Part shown: in pieces, positions 1 through 7,969 of the stretch
Position numbering within the stretch: the first letter of the stretch is position 1
Layout: every line of letters begins with the position of its first letter
Notes under the pieces: model-generated
What the model was told of the DNA's origin: nothing
What the model saw: only the letters and a program-made list of their open reading frames with translations
The model's database searches: none
Translations under genes and position numbers: made by a program
Assembly: GCA_910584365.1 (NCBI GenBank)
Contig: CAJUAF010000004.1
Span: 1 to 64,000 of the forward strand
Direction: 5' to 3'
DNA: 64,000 nucleotides
Source of the DNA: an uncultured Muribaculaceae bacterium
GTDB taxonomy: Bacteria > Bacteroidota > Bacteroidia > Bacteroidales > Muribaculaceae

Positions 1-718
1 TCTTGGCTTCCTCAAGCAGGACAAGATACTCGTCGAGCATCTTCTTCTTGGGGAAAGTGATACCGTAGACGCGCACAAGCTGGTTACGCTTCTCGTCGCC
101 GCGCCAGTAGGCTCCTGCAAGCGACATTACCTTGCAGGCCTTGATAACGCCCGTCGAGGGAAGATGCGGACCGCGGCAGAGGTCGGTGAACGCGCCCTGG
201 GTGTATGTGGTGATGGAGCCGTCTTCCAGTTCGGAAATCAGCTCGCACTTATATTCTTCATTGCGGTCGCCGAACATCTTGAGCGCGTCAGCTTTGGAGA
301 TCTCCCGGCGCACAATCTGTTCGTCGCGGCGGGCGAGTTCAAGCATCTTGGCTTCGATAGCAGGGAAATCGGCGGCGGTGATGTTGTGGCCGTTAGGGTC
401 GATATCGTAGTAGAAGCCGTTTTCGATGGCCGGACCGATACCGAATTTCACTCCGGGGAAAAGCTCCTGAAGAGCCTCTGCCAGAAGGTGGGCTGAGGAA
501 TGCCAGAAAGCGTGCTTTCCTTCGGGATCATCCCATTTGAAAAGTTTCAGCGAGGCATCTTCCTCGATGGGACGGGAAAGGTCCCAGTCTTTGTCGTTGA
601 CGGTTGCGGCGAGGACTTCCCGGGCCAGCTGGGGGGAAAGGCTACGCGCGATTTCAAGAGGGGTCACCCCTTGTTCAAACTGTTTTACCGAATTGTCGGG
701 AAACGTGATATTAATCAT
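1..718 (-). CDS. thrS: Threonine--tRNA ligase, N-terminal part (cut by window edge)
   Basis: Charges tRNA-Thr with threonine in the cytoplasm. About 239 residues are visible from the ATG at 718 down to the window edge, where the catalytic core is cut off. The start reads MINITFPDNSVKQFEQG, a TGS domain of about 60 residues. The N2 editing domain follows, with its HxxxH motif (HSSAH, near residue 75) and its CxxxH partner (LCRGPH). This order matches full-length bacterial ThrRS. A promoter -10-type box lies at 862-869, giving a leader of roughly 135 nt that contains a hairpin at 743-765. The identification rests on the clear editing motifs and TGS start. Confidence 0.95.
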   Translation of the reverse strand, partial: MINITFPDNSVKQFEQGVTPLEIARSLSPQLAREVLAATVNDKDWDLSRPIEEDASLKLFKWDDPEGKHAFWHSSAHLLAEALQELFPGVKFGIGPAIENGFYYDIDPNGHNITAADFPAIEAKMLELARRDEQIVRREISKADALKMFGDRNEEYKCELISELEDGSITTYTQGAFTDLCRGPHLPSTGVIKACKVMSLAGAYWRGDEKRNQLVRVYGITFPKKKMLDEYLVLLEEAK

Positions 719-742
719 ATCTTTTTATTTGTTTATCAATCA

Positions 743-765
743 ATTGCCACCAACAACGTGGCAAT
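743..765 (-). promoter_or_regulatory. Hairpin in the thrS 5' leader
   Basis: An 8-bp perfect inverted repeat, ATTGCCAC and GTGGCAAT with a 7-nt loop, lies about 25 nt upstream of the thrS start codon inside its presumed leader. It could affect translation or be incidental. There is no T-tract that would make it a terminator. Confidence 0.4.
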
Positions 766-861
766 CAAACAACACACATTTCCGCGTCTGACTCCTCCGG
801 ACAGCTCCTCAAAAACGACATGGGAAGCGGTCATCCGGCGAGCCGGCCACGAAATTCGCCA

Positions 862-869
862 CAAAGTTA
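862..869 (-). promoter_or_regulatory. Candidate thrS promoter (-7 box)
   Basis: TAACTTTG on the minus strand matches the Bacteroidetes -7 consensus TAnnTTTG. No good -33 TTTG is seen at the usual 19-21 bp. It lies between the upstream glycosyltransferase stop (932) and thrS. Confidence 0.55.
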
Positions 870-931
870 ACAAAAAAAATCATATTTCCACGCTTTTGAA
901 GGCGTTTTCTCCTCCGTCGCCCTGTTTTTCT

Positions 932-1801
932 TCATTGTTTTCTGTCGCGGGGAGCTTTCCTTTTAACAAACAGCGCTTTAAGGACACGCCATATACGCCG
1001 GTAAAAGACTGCGTCATATTTTTTCCGGATTCTTTCCAGGTCGCGATGACTGCGTTCGCCCCAGACCAACGCATCTTCAAGAGCAAAGAGTGGTGCCCCA
1101 TATTCCCGGCAGTATAACTCCTTGTGTTTCTCAAGAATATACAGCTGGGAATTGAAAGCTTCAAGTCCGCGGTGGGCCGAATCGTTCTTTGAACCTGCCT
1201 TAATACGGTAATTGAACATACGTTCTGGCAGTTGCACCACCAGCCCTCCATCTTCAAGATATCTAATCCAGAATTCCCAGTCCTCCAGGCCGCTGCGCAT
1301 CCGGAGATCAAACCCTCCGGATTCCAGGAATCGAGAACGGCGAATCATCGCCGTAATGAAGATATGATTCTTCAAAAGCTGGGCCCGGAAACCTTCATAA
1401 TGAATTTCCGGTGTCTCACCGCAATCTCCGAAGAAGCGCCATTGACAATAAACAACCGAGACCTGAGGCTGAACTGACAGACATTCCACACACCGCTCCA
1501 CATATTCGGACTCAATCGTATCGTCTGCGTCCAGAAAGAGCAGATATTCGCCTGCAGACTGCGCCACACCGAAATTCCTGGCTGCTGAAACGCCGCTGTT
1601 TTCGGTATGAAAAAAATGTATCCTGCTATCACGCTTCGCTTTCTCACAAACTATCTCGGCCACATTATCCGGACTGCCGTCATCCACAACAATCAATTCC
1701 CAGTCCTCAAACGAGGAACGGCACACAGATTCAATCGCTTCCGCGATAAATGCCGCCTGACAGTATGCGGGCATTATTATTGATACCAGAGGGGCTTTCA
1801 T
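932..1801 (-). CDS. Family 2 glycosyltransferase
   Basis: A GT-A fold glycosyltransferase, probably transferring a sugar in surface polysaccharide assembly. The N-terminus MKAPLVSIIMPAYCQAAFI is the typical nucleotide-binding start. It is followed by VVDDGSPDN and by the metal-binding stretch FLDADDT near residue 85. The product is about 289 residues with no membrane segment. I chose the ATG at 1801; an in-frame TTG at 1819 would add six residues and has no evident support. It is the last gene of a three-gene glycan cluster (WbsX-like, GT2, GT2) on this strand, 61 nt after its neighbour. Donor and acceptor cannot be read from the sequence. Confidence 0.85.
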   Translation of the reverse strand: MKAPLVSIIMPAYCQAAFIAEAIESVCRSSFEDWELIVVDDGSPDNVAEIVCEKAKRDSRIHFFHTENSGVSAARNFGVAQSAGEYLLFLDADDTIESEYVERCVECLSVQPQVSVVYCQWRFFGDCGETPEIHYEGFRAQLLKNHIFITAMIRRSRFLESGGFDLRMRSGLEDWEFWIRYLEDGGLVVQLPERMFNYRIKAGSKNDSAHRGLEAFNSQLYILEKHKELYCREYGAPLFALEDALVWGERSHRDLERIRKKYDAVFYRRIWRVLKALFVKRKAPRDRKQ

Positions 1802-1862
1802 AAACAACAGCCGGGACAAAAAACATAATCACAAGCGCTCATTTTTAAGCAATCACAGGTAA

Positions 1863-2861
1863 TCAGGTATGAGGCTCTATTATAGATAACGGACGCGGCA
1901 TCCCTTCCCGTTTGCTCGCCTTGCCGGGAACACTCCATATCAAATGTTTATAGATCCAGTAAAACGGATATTTCAGGGCCGAGAGTTTAAAACGACGCCC
2001 GAAGTCTGGATCGATCCGCTGGATTTCTGTACGTATGCAACTGAATTTATCGCGTCGTAAAAGTTTGTCGAACTGATACCGCATGAAAAATTTTTTCCCA
2101 GAATTGTCAGCGGGAAGCATATCAAGGAACCGCGCAAGCACAATCTGAACCTCCGCGTCAGACTGGGAACAGGTATATGCCTCGTCTGTGACGCTGTGGC
2201 CATGGAAGCGGAAACTGCTCAGACGCTCGCTGACATCCCCTATTTTGTGGCCTGCCATAAGCATCCCCCAGAACAGCCAGTCCCCCACGTAGCGCATCTT
2301 CAGGTATGGCTTCTCCGTCAGCGCTTCCCAGGCATCGCGCCTGAAAAGCATCATAGAGGCATTGTAGCAGTAATTCCACCTGAGCATATTCTCGCGCAGG
2401 AACTCATTGCCGTCATAAATGCGTATCCGGCCGTCAGGCTCATACTCCTCGAAATATTCCCTGGCGCCTTTCACTCCGTTTTCATCTATCAGCTCAGACA
2501 TGGTTTTGACCAGCGTCACATCTTCGTCGCTCTCAATGGCCTCAACAGTGCGCTCCAGGAAACGGTCCGTCGCGAAGTCATCAGCCTCCGCAATCCAGAT
2601 ATATTTTCCCCGGGCCATCGCCAGACCTTTCTCCCACTGCTGGAAGGGAGAGCCGGAATTCTCTTCATTTACAACGACAGCCGCCACTTTCGGATGTGAA
2701 CGATAACGGTCAAGGACACTCACCGAGTCGTCCGTCGAACAGTCATCAAGAAGAATAACCTCAAAATCCTGAAAAGTCTGCCCGAGGACCGATTCAATTC
2801 TATCCTCCAGAAAACGGGAATAATTATAGTTCGGAATTATAACTGAAACCTTAGGCTCCAT
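1863..2861 (-). CDS. Family 2 glycosyltransferase
   Basis: The second GT-A glycosyltransferase of the cluster, 332 residues from the ATG at 2861. The start MEPKVSVIIPNYNYSRFLEDR, then LLDDCSTDDS and the acidic motif AEADDF near residue 93, are characteristic of family 2. The C-terminal half has a conserved-looking YVGDWLFW stretch seen in many Bacteroidales sugar transferases. No membrane segment is evident, so it is presumably a cytoplasmic or membrane-peripheral enzyme. It lies 64 nt after the WbsX-like gene and upstream of the second GT2, so the three are likely co-transcribed. Substrate unknown. Confidence 0.87.
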   Translation of the reverse strand: MEPKVSVIIPNYNYSRFLEDRIESVLGQTFQDFEVILLDDCSTDDSVSVLDRYRSHPKVAAVVVNEENSGSPFQQWEKGLAMARGKYIWIAEADDFATDRFLERTVEAIESDEDVTLVKTMSELIDENGVKGAREYFEEYEPDGRIRIYDGNEFLRENMLRWNYCYNASMMLFRRDAWEALTEKPYLKMRYVGDWLFWGMLMAGHKIGDVSERLSSFRFHGHSVTDEAYTCSQSDAEVQIVLARFLDMLPADNSGKKFFMRYQFDKLLRRDKFSCIRTEIQRIDPDFGRRFKLSALKYPFYWIYKHLIWSVPGKASKREGMPRPLSIIEPHT

Positions 2862-2925
2862 TACAAAGACGTTTACGATTCAAATCTGTTCTTGTTGCGT
2901 GTCAGTTCCTGTTGCGCGCCATTAT

Positions 2926-4065
2926 TCAGCGGCGGCAGCCTTTAACCCGGCTCCCGATTTCCTCGAGATAGCCGCGTCCGTAGACCCGGTCAGGTTCAAG
3001 ATAATTGCCCTCGCCCCATTCGTTCCACGACTTGACGAACATCAGCTGATGATCTGGCGATTTATCCTTCACTCGGTCGACGGCAAGGTCAAGGAGCTTC
3101 CCGAACAGTTCGGGCGACTCCCCGGAATACATCGTGCCGCGCCAGCCGGTGCGCGGAGTGTGGTCCCAGTTGGGAAACAGCGTCGGATAAATATTCTCCT
3201 GGCGCTCCTCCTCCCCTATCAGCGTGGGATATACCTTTTTATAAGGCAGGCGCAGGGGCACCTTGAAAGTATGCTGGATATCCTGGAGCCTGTGATACAG
3301 AAAGCTGTGATGCTTCTTGAACTCATGGAAACGACATACGTTGATGCCGTCGAGCCCCATTGCCTCCAGGTCTTCTTTCTCTTTGTCGATAAAATACGTC
3401 ATCCCGACGAAATAAATCCCTTTCAGTCCCGCTTCAAGGCTCCACCGGCGCCACATGGAAATCATTTCCGTAATCTCCTCGCGGGCATGAAGAGGATGAT
3501 ATATCAGGAACAACGGTCTGGAGTCCACGGTCACATAACGCGGATCCCGGAAAGCGGGCAACACCGTTTCAAAATGTCTGCGGTAGTCCTTATCCCCTCC
3601 GTAGGTCTGCTCGATAAGCGAGTCGGTCCGTTTGAGTCCGTGATGGAATCCGCGCCAGGACTCATTGGCCCATGCCAGACAGAAAGGGAAATCAGGCTTT
3701 CCCGATTCCAGCACCTCGCGGAAAGGACGCTCAAGCAGCATCCGCCCCTCGCCGAACCAGTAATGCCAGTAGACGAAACCTTCGATGCCATACTCCCGCG
3801 CCAGGGATGCCTGCGACTCCCGCGTCTCGGGAACACGCAGATCATAATAGCCCAGTTCGGTCGGAAGTTTGGGCTGATAGTGGTTGCGGAAAAGTTTACG
3901 GGCTTTGCCGACATTAGTCCACTCGGTAAACCCCTTCTCCCACCACTCGTCGTTTTCCGGAATCGGGTGGAACTGCGGCAGATAAAACGCCAGCACACGC
4001 GGACAACCCGTCTTCACCCTCTCGGGAGGCAATCCGGAATCCGACACAGAAGACACATCGCTCAT
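2926..4065 (-). CDS. WbsX-like glycan biosynthesis protein (GH99-like domain)
   Basis: A 379-residue protein of the WbsX family, found in O-antigen and capsule loci and related in fold to glycoside hydrolase family 99. Seen directly: RVLAFYLPQFHPIPENDEWW near residue 24, then GFTEWTNV, GFVYWHYWFGEGRMLLERP and FCLAWANESW, all family hallmarks, and near the C-terminus FVKSWNEWGEGNYLEPD. It is the first gene of the glycan cluster and begins 40 nt after the rpsP terminator. No -7 box is visible directly upstream. Whether it acts as a glycosyltransferase or a hydrolase is not settled for the family. Confidence 0.88.
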   Translation of the reverse strand: MSDVSSVSDSGLPPERVKTGCPRVLAFYLPQFHPIPENDEWWEKGFTEWTNVGKARKLFRNHYQPKLPTELGYYDLRVPETRESQASLAREYGIEGFVYWHYWFGEGRMLLERPFREVLESGKPDFPFCLAWANESWRGFHHGLKRTDSLIEQTYGGDKDYRRHFETVLPAFRDPRYVTVDSRPLFLIYHPLHAREEITEMISMWRRWSLEAGLKGIYFVGMTYFIDKEKEDLEAMGLDGINVCRFHEFKKHHSFLYHRLQDIQHTFKVPLRLPYKKVYPTLIGEEERQENIYPTLFPNWDHTPRTGWRGTMYSGESPELFGKLLDLAVDRVKDKSPDHQLMFVKSWNEWGEGNYLEPDRVYGRGYLEEIGSRVKGCRR

Positions 4066-4104
4066 TTACGGGGAGTTTCTGACCTTGATGATGATTGAAA
4101 AATT

Positions 4105-4153
4105 ACAACCCCGGCAAGCTACCCGCATAAAGGGGTACCCGGCCGGGGATTGT
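4105..4153 (-). terminator. Terminator downstream of rpsP
   Basis: A GC-rich stem, arms 4105-4115 and 4142-4153 (CCCCGGC pairing with GCCGGGG), is followed on the minus strand by a T-rich run. It separates rpsP from the glycan cluster. Confidence 0.7.
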
Positions 4154-4185
4154 TTGGATTTAGCAAGTTGTCAGCCGGAGATCTA

Positions 4186-4743
4186 TTATTCTGCGGCGGG
4201 AGCCTCTTCAGCGGCGGGAGCTTCCTCTGCAGGAGCCTCGGCAGCTGCTTTGGCAGCCTCTTCTGCAGCTTTGGCGGCTGCGATTTCGGCTTTCTTCTTG
4301 GCTACGGCCTCAGCTTTTGCGGCATTCTTGGCCTGCTCCTGAGCCAGACGCTCTTTGGCGTCGCTCTGGCGCTTGTCGGCTACGGCAGCTTTCTGAGCTT
4401 CGGTAGCCTGCTCTTTCTTGGCTTTCCAGGCATCGAAGCGGCGCTGAGCCTCGGCTTCGTCGAAAGCGCCCTTGCGGACACCACCCTGGAGATGTTTCAT
4501 CAGCAGTACGCCCTCACGGGAGAGGATGCTGCGGACGGTGTCGGTGGGCTGGGCACCGACATTGACCCAATACAAAGCTCGCTCAAAGTTGAGAGTTACA
4601 GTAGCAGGATTAGTGTTGGGATTGTAAGAACCAATCCTTTCGATAAACCTACCATCACGTGGTGCCCTGCTGTTGGCGATAACAATGGGATAGAACGCAT
4701 AGTTCTTACGACCATGACGTTGCAGTCTGATTTTTGTTGCCAT
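4186..4743 (-). CDS. rpsP: 30S ribosomal protein S16 with Ala/Glu-rich tail
   Basis: A structural protein of the small ribosomal subunit. The first about 85 residues are a canonical S16 core (MATKIRLQRHGRKNYAFYPI, then DGRFIERIGSYNPNTNPATV). After it comes a lysine/alanine helix-forming stretch and a tail built almost only of Ala and Glu (repeats of EEAPAAE). The total is 185 residues against about 80-90 in Escherichia coli; such tails are common in Bacteroidetes S16. It stands alone here, with its own promoter (4816-4846) and terminator (4105-4153), unlike the rpsP-rimM-trmD operon of proteobacteria. Confidence 0.97.
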   Translation of the reverse strand: MATKIRLQRHGRKNYAFYPIVIANSRAPRDGRFIERIGSYNPNTNPATVTLNFERALYWVNVGAQPTDTVRSILSREGVLLMKHLQGGVRKGAFDEAEAQRRFDAWKAKKEQATEAQKAAVADKRQSDAKERLAQEQAKNAAKAEAVAKKKAEIAAAKAAEEAAKAAAEAPAEEAPAAEEAPAAE

Positions 4744-4815
4744 TCAATAAATGAATTATTAGATAATGAGTTTGTATTGCGTCTCCCGGCCAGCTCGTGG
4801 TCGGGAAATGCGCCG

Positions 4816-4846
4816 CAAAGTTACCACTTTTCCGGCAATCTGCAAA
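4816..4846 (-). promoter_or_regulatory. rpsP promoter
   Basis: TAACTTTG (4816-4823) with a -33 TTTG (4843-4846) at 19-bp spacing on the minus strand, an almost ideal Bacteroidetes promoter. It gives a leader of about 65 nt. Confidence 0.8.
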
Positions 4847-5000
4847 ATCCGCGACGAAAAATATCCTCATTTCTACCCAAAAACTGAAAAAAAGCGGAAT
4901 TATCGCGTCGGAAGACGCCCGCTCCTTCCCTATTGCGCCGTCAAATCCAGCGTAAACGGCTCACCCCGCACCATCCCCGTTTCCGTTGGCGCTTACTGTC

Positions 5001-5040
5001 AACAACAAAAAACATCGCCGGCAGGAGCGCCGGCGACGTT
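5001..5040 (-). terminator. Terminator of the GEVED-type secreted protein gene
   Basis: Stem of TCGCCGGC and GCCGGCGA (5015-5022 and 5029-5036), extended by a further three pairs beyond one mismatch, followed on the minus strand by TTTTTGTTGT. A classical intrinsic terminator about 45 nt after the stop codon. Confidence 0.85.
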
Positions 5041-5085
5041 TCGGTCATCTATCAATCGTATGAAAAATTACGTGGTGGAAGGGAA

Positions 5086-7806
5086 TCAGCGGGAAAGAGC
5101 GACCTTGGCAGATTCCACAGTGCCGTCGACGTAGGTTACAGACAGGACGTACACCCCGGAGGCAAGGGCGTCCACGGGGATGACCGCGCTCGACGCGCCG
5201 ACAGCCTCGTTGAGGATTACACGACCGGAAAGATCTGCGACGGAAACGCTGCTGATAGCTTCCTGACCGGAAAGCACGATCCCCTCGGCGGTGAATTTAA
5301 CCGAGGCTTTGGCAACCTGGGCGGCATCGATTCCGGCAAGTACACCGCTTACGAAATAAACCGGCATCGTCATGCAGGGGTTGAGTTCATCGTTGGTGCG
5401 GAGTTCGATACTGGCCTCATAGGTGCCGGTGGCAAGGTTCTCGGGGTTCATGCGGGCGTTGACGGTGGCTTTCTCGCCGGGCTTGACGCTGAGAGAGGAA
5501 GAGTCGAGGGTAAGCCAGCTCAGATAGGGGGTCAGTTCGCCGGTGACATTGGCGCGGACACAGAAGTTACTGTCGATTCCGAGAGCGCTCATCGACCACC
5601 AGTAGTTGCCGCCTACGTTGCAGACATCGCCGTAACCGGCTACTGCGGGAAGACCGTCGATACCGATATGGTAGAGTGTGGAACTCATGCCCGACATTTC
5701 GACTCCGATCCAGAGGTCGGTACCGGTGATTTCCAGAGGGGTGGCGAGAGATACAGTATTCCAGCTGCTTTCCTGAGGTTCGAAAGCCTGCTCCAGGAGG
5801 AGTTCACCGGAAGTGTTGGAGTCTTCGCCCGGGCCAAAGATCTTAATCTTTGCGGCGCCGGGGACAGCCTCGATATATACATCCACGCTTGAGATCTTCA
5901 TACCCTTGAGAGCGCCCAGCTTGGCTGCGGGCCAGTAGCTTCCGAAAATAGCGGATTCATAGTTGCCCAGTGACACTGCGGAGGAATGGCCGCCGTCATA
6001 TTTCAGCACATGGGCCACTTCGTCGGAGCTGGGTTCTGAGAGGAGCTGAGCTTTTTTCATGACTTTCAGGCCCGATCTGAAAGCCGAGACGGGCGCCAGG
6101 TTGCGGGGTTCATATACCTCCGGAAGCGTATAATTTACGCTGAGAGCCACGTTCATTTCGGCGTCCCCTTCGTTTGCGATATTGAAGGCTGCCGAGCGGG
6201 CATCTCCCTCGGGAGACTCTTCGGCGATTTCTGCGAGATCAACGTCAAGAGAGGGCTGGTTGCTGTTGCGGACAACGTTCAGGGCGTAATCCTCGGTCTC
6301 GCCGTAATAACGCTCACCGCAAGGCACGGGCGTCTCGCCGGCTCCGATTACCATACGGAGACGTTTGGGTCCTGCCGATACATTGATTCCCTCGGGAATA
6401 CGGAGGTCGAGTACATCGTATGGTGCTTCCTCGGTCATATAACCTATTTCCTCGCCGGGACCGTCAAATAAGCCGTCGCCGTTCCAGTCCACCCACACAC
6501 CGGCCAGCCAGCGGCTTACGGGTTCGCGGGAAATCTGAAGTGTCTCTCCGGGACGGATATCGGCGCTGCAGCCCGGTTCATCGAAGTAGTCGGAATAGGT
6601 GCCGATCTCGGAAGCGTTGTCGACCGTGCCGAATTTCACACGTGTAATGCTGACACGTTCGTCGGGATATACAGGATAGGATTCACAGAAATCTCCCTCC
6701 TCCATGGTGGCCGTGCTGACAACTGCCTTGAGTTTGGAAATCTTCTCGTCGCCGCGGGTGGCGTTGCGGACTTCCACCTTATGTTCTCCGGGTTTGGAAA
6801 GGTCAACACGCTTCTTGAAAGTATAAGTGAAAGAGGCTTCCGGCTCGATGGAAACGGGGATGGTCTCGGTGGTGACGCCCTGACCGTCCACCCAAAGTTC
6901 AAGGGTGGCATCGTCAATGGTCTGTGAGCCGACATTGACTACTCTGACAGTGACTTTCTCATGAGTGCCGCAGGAATTTGTTCCGGGAGCGCTGAGATTG
7001 TCTACGCGGAGGGCTTTGGCGGCCGCCATCAAGCCGTCACCCATAAAGCTGAACACGGCGGGAAGCATAGCGTACTGCAAGCCGTATTCCTCGCCCATAT
7101 CGAGATAGGCGAAATCCAGTGACGAACTTGCGGTAAAGAGATTCAGCCAGCAGGAAGGAGTCTCGCCGGTGTTTGCGGCGCTGAAAGCGCAGAAGCCCGA
7201 TTCAAGACGGATTTCCTTGTCGAGTTTCACGCGGAACTCATACAACGGAGTCTCCTCCCCTTCCATGCCGACGGTCACACCCATGTATCGGCCGATAACA
7301 TCGAACTGCTTGCGGTAGATTTCTTCGCCGGGCTTGCCTTCGTCATCGGCGCGATAGAAGCCGACCTCGATTCTGATAGGCTCAGTCATCTCATAATCCT
7401 CCTGGATTCCGCCGCGGGATAAGCAGGGGATCCAGTTATATTCCTCCTCGTCCCAGTATTTGAAAAGACCGATGAAGCGAACTTCGTTGACGGTTTTGTA
7501 ACATCCGTGGAATGCCTGATAAAATATCGTAGGCATATCGGGACGTCCCTGGTCGGCACACTGTGAACCGGTGTAGTAGGCGGTTTCGGGATCATACGGA
7601 CCATCAAGCACTGTTCCTTCGGGAGCTGCAAAAATCTCCTCGACTGTAACACGGCCTTTAACGGGAGCCTTCCGTGAAGTTCCCGCATCGATAACAAGCT
7701 GGTGACCCTCCAGCTTGCATCCGGCAAGCTGGGATAGTTGCAGCGGAGCTGCCTGGATTAACAGCGGGCTGACCGCAGCCAGCGCCATGTAAAACTTTCT
7801 CATCAT
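5086..7806 (-). CDS. Large secreted protein with GEVED domain and type IX-like C-terminal domain
   Basis: An exported, probably cell-surface protein of about 906 residues; function unknown. A signal peptide occupies roughly the first 20 residues (MMRKFYMALAAVSPLLIQAA). Residues about 280-370 look like a CARDB-type adhesion module. Residues about 385-510 form a GEVED domain, including WVDWNGDGLFDGPGEEIG and the closing YYGETEDYAL. Beta-sandwich repeats follow, and the last about 75 residues (VSVADLSGRVIL, then LASGVYVLSV) match the type A C-terminal sorting domain of the type IX secretion system. The ATG at 7806 was chosen because the strong promoter (7834-7865) leaves a short leader. A TTG two codons earlier and an ATG one codon later are alternatives. 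It is monocistronic between two terminators. Confidence 0.85.
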   Translation of the reverse strand: MMRKFYMALAAVSPLLIQAAPLQLSQLAGCKLEGHQLVIDAGTSRKAPVKGRVTVEEIFAAPEGTVLDGPYDPETAYYTGSQCADQGRPDMPTIFYQAFHGCYKTVNEVRFIGLFKYWDEEEYNWIPCLSRGGIQEDYEMTEPIRIEVGFYRADDEGKPGEEIYRKQFDVIGRYMGVTVGMEGEETPLYEFRVKLDKEIRLESGFCAFSAANTGETPSCWLNLFTASSSLDFAYLDMGEEYGLQYAMLPAVFSFMGDGLMAAAKALRVDNLSAPGTNSCGTHEKVTVRVVNVGSQTIDDATLELWVDGQGVTTETIPVSIEPEASFTYTFKKRVDLSKPGEHKVEVRNATRGDEKISKLKAVVSTATMEEGDFCESYPVYPDERVSITRVKFGTVDNASEIGTYSDYFDEPGCSADIRPGETLQISREPVSRWLAGVWVDWNGDGLFDGPGEEIGYMTEEAPYDVLDLRIPEGINVSAGPKRLRMVIGAGETPVPCGERYYGETEDYALNVVRNSNQPSLDVDLAEIAEESPEGDARSAAFNIANEGDAEMNVALSVNYTLPEVYEPRNLAPVSAFRSGLKVMKKAQLLSEPSSDEVAHVLKYDGGHSSAVSLGNYESAIFGSYWPAAKLGALKGMKISSVDVYIEAVPGAAKIKIFGPGEDSNTSGELLLEQAFEPQESSWNTVSLATPLEITGTDLWIGVEMSGMSSTLYHIGIDGLPAVAGYGDVCNVGGNYWWSMSALGIDSNFCVRANVTGELTPYLSWLTLDSSSLSVKPGEKATVNARMNPENLATGTYEASIELRTNDELNPCMTMPVYFVSGVLAGIDAAQVAKASVKFTAEGIVLSGQEAISSVSVADLSGRVILNEAVGASSAVIPVDALASGVYVLSVTYVDGTVESAKVALSR

Positions 7807-7833
7807 AAGCAATCAATGAATTAACTTTCGGTG

Positions 7834-7865
7834 CAAAGATACTACCCCTTTATAGAATTGTCAAA
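7834..7865 (-). promoter_or_regulatory. Promoter of the GEVED-type secreted protein gene
   Basis: TATCTTTG (7834-7841) with TTTG (7862-7865) and a 20-bp spacer on the minus strand: an exact fit to the Bacteroidetes consensus. Confidence 0.85.
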
Positions 7866-7872
7866 TCAGAAA

Positions 7873-7896
7873 ACTTCGGATTCATGAATCCGAAGT
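7873..7896 (-). terminator. Palindromic terminator after the TPR/AraC regulator
   Basis: A 24-bp perfect palindrome (arms ACTTCGGATTCA and TGAATCCGAAGT) is followed on the minus strand by TTTTC. It lies 73 nt beyond the regulator stop and just before the promoter of the next gene. It could double as an operator for that promoter. Confidence 0.6.
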
Positions 7897-7969
7897 CAAA
7901 AGGCGCGGCGGCTGTCATTCAGGAAGTTACAGTGCTGTTTCCTCATTCCGTATTCCCCTATCCCGGGCA

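Larger units (their letters stand above)
4744..5085. other. Intergenic region between rpsP and the GEVED-type secreted protein gene
   Basis: These 342 bp hold the rpsP promoter (4816-4846) and the terminator of the downstream-lying minus-strand gene (5001-5040). I see no convincing additional gene in either strand. Confidence 0.6.

Noticed and set aside
2899..4098. A 399-codon frame antisense to the WbsX-like gene
   Set aside because: The WbsX-like protein has clear family motifs, and the antisense product looks like no protein family.
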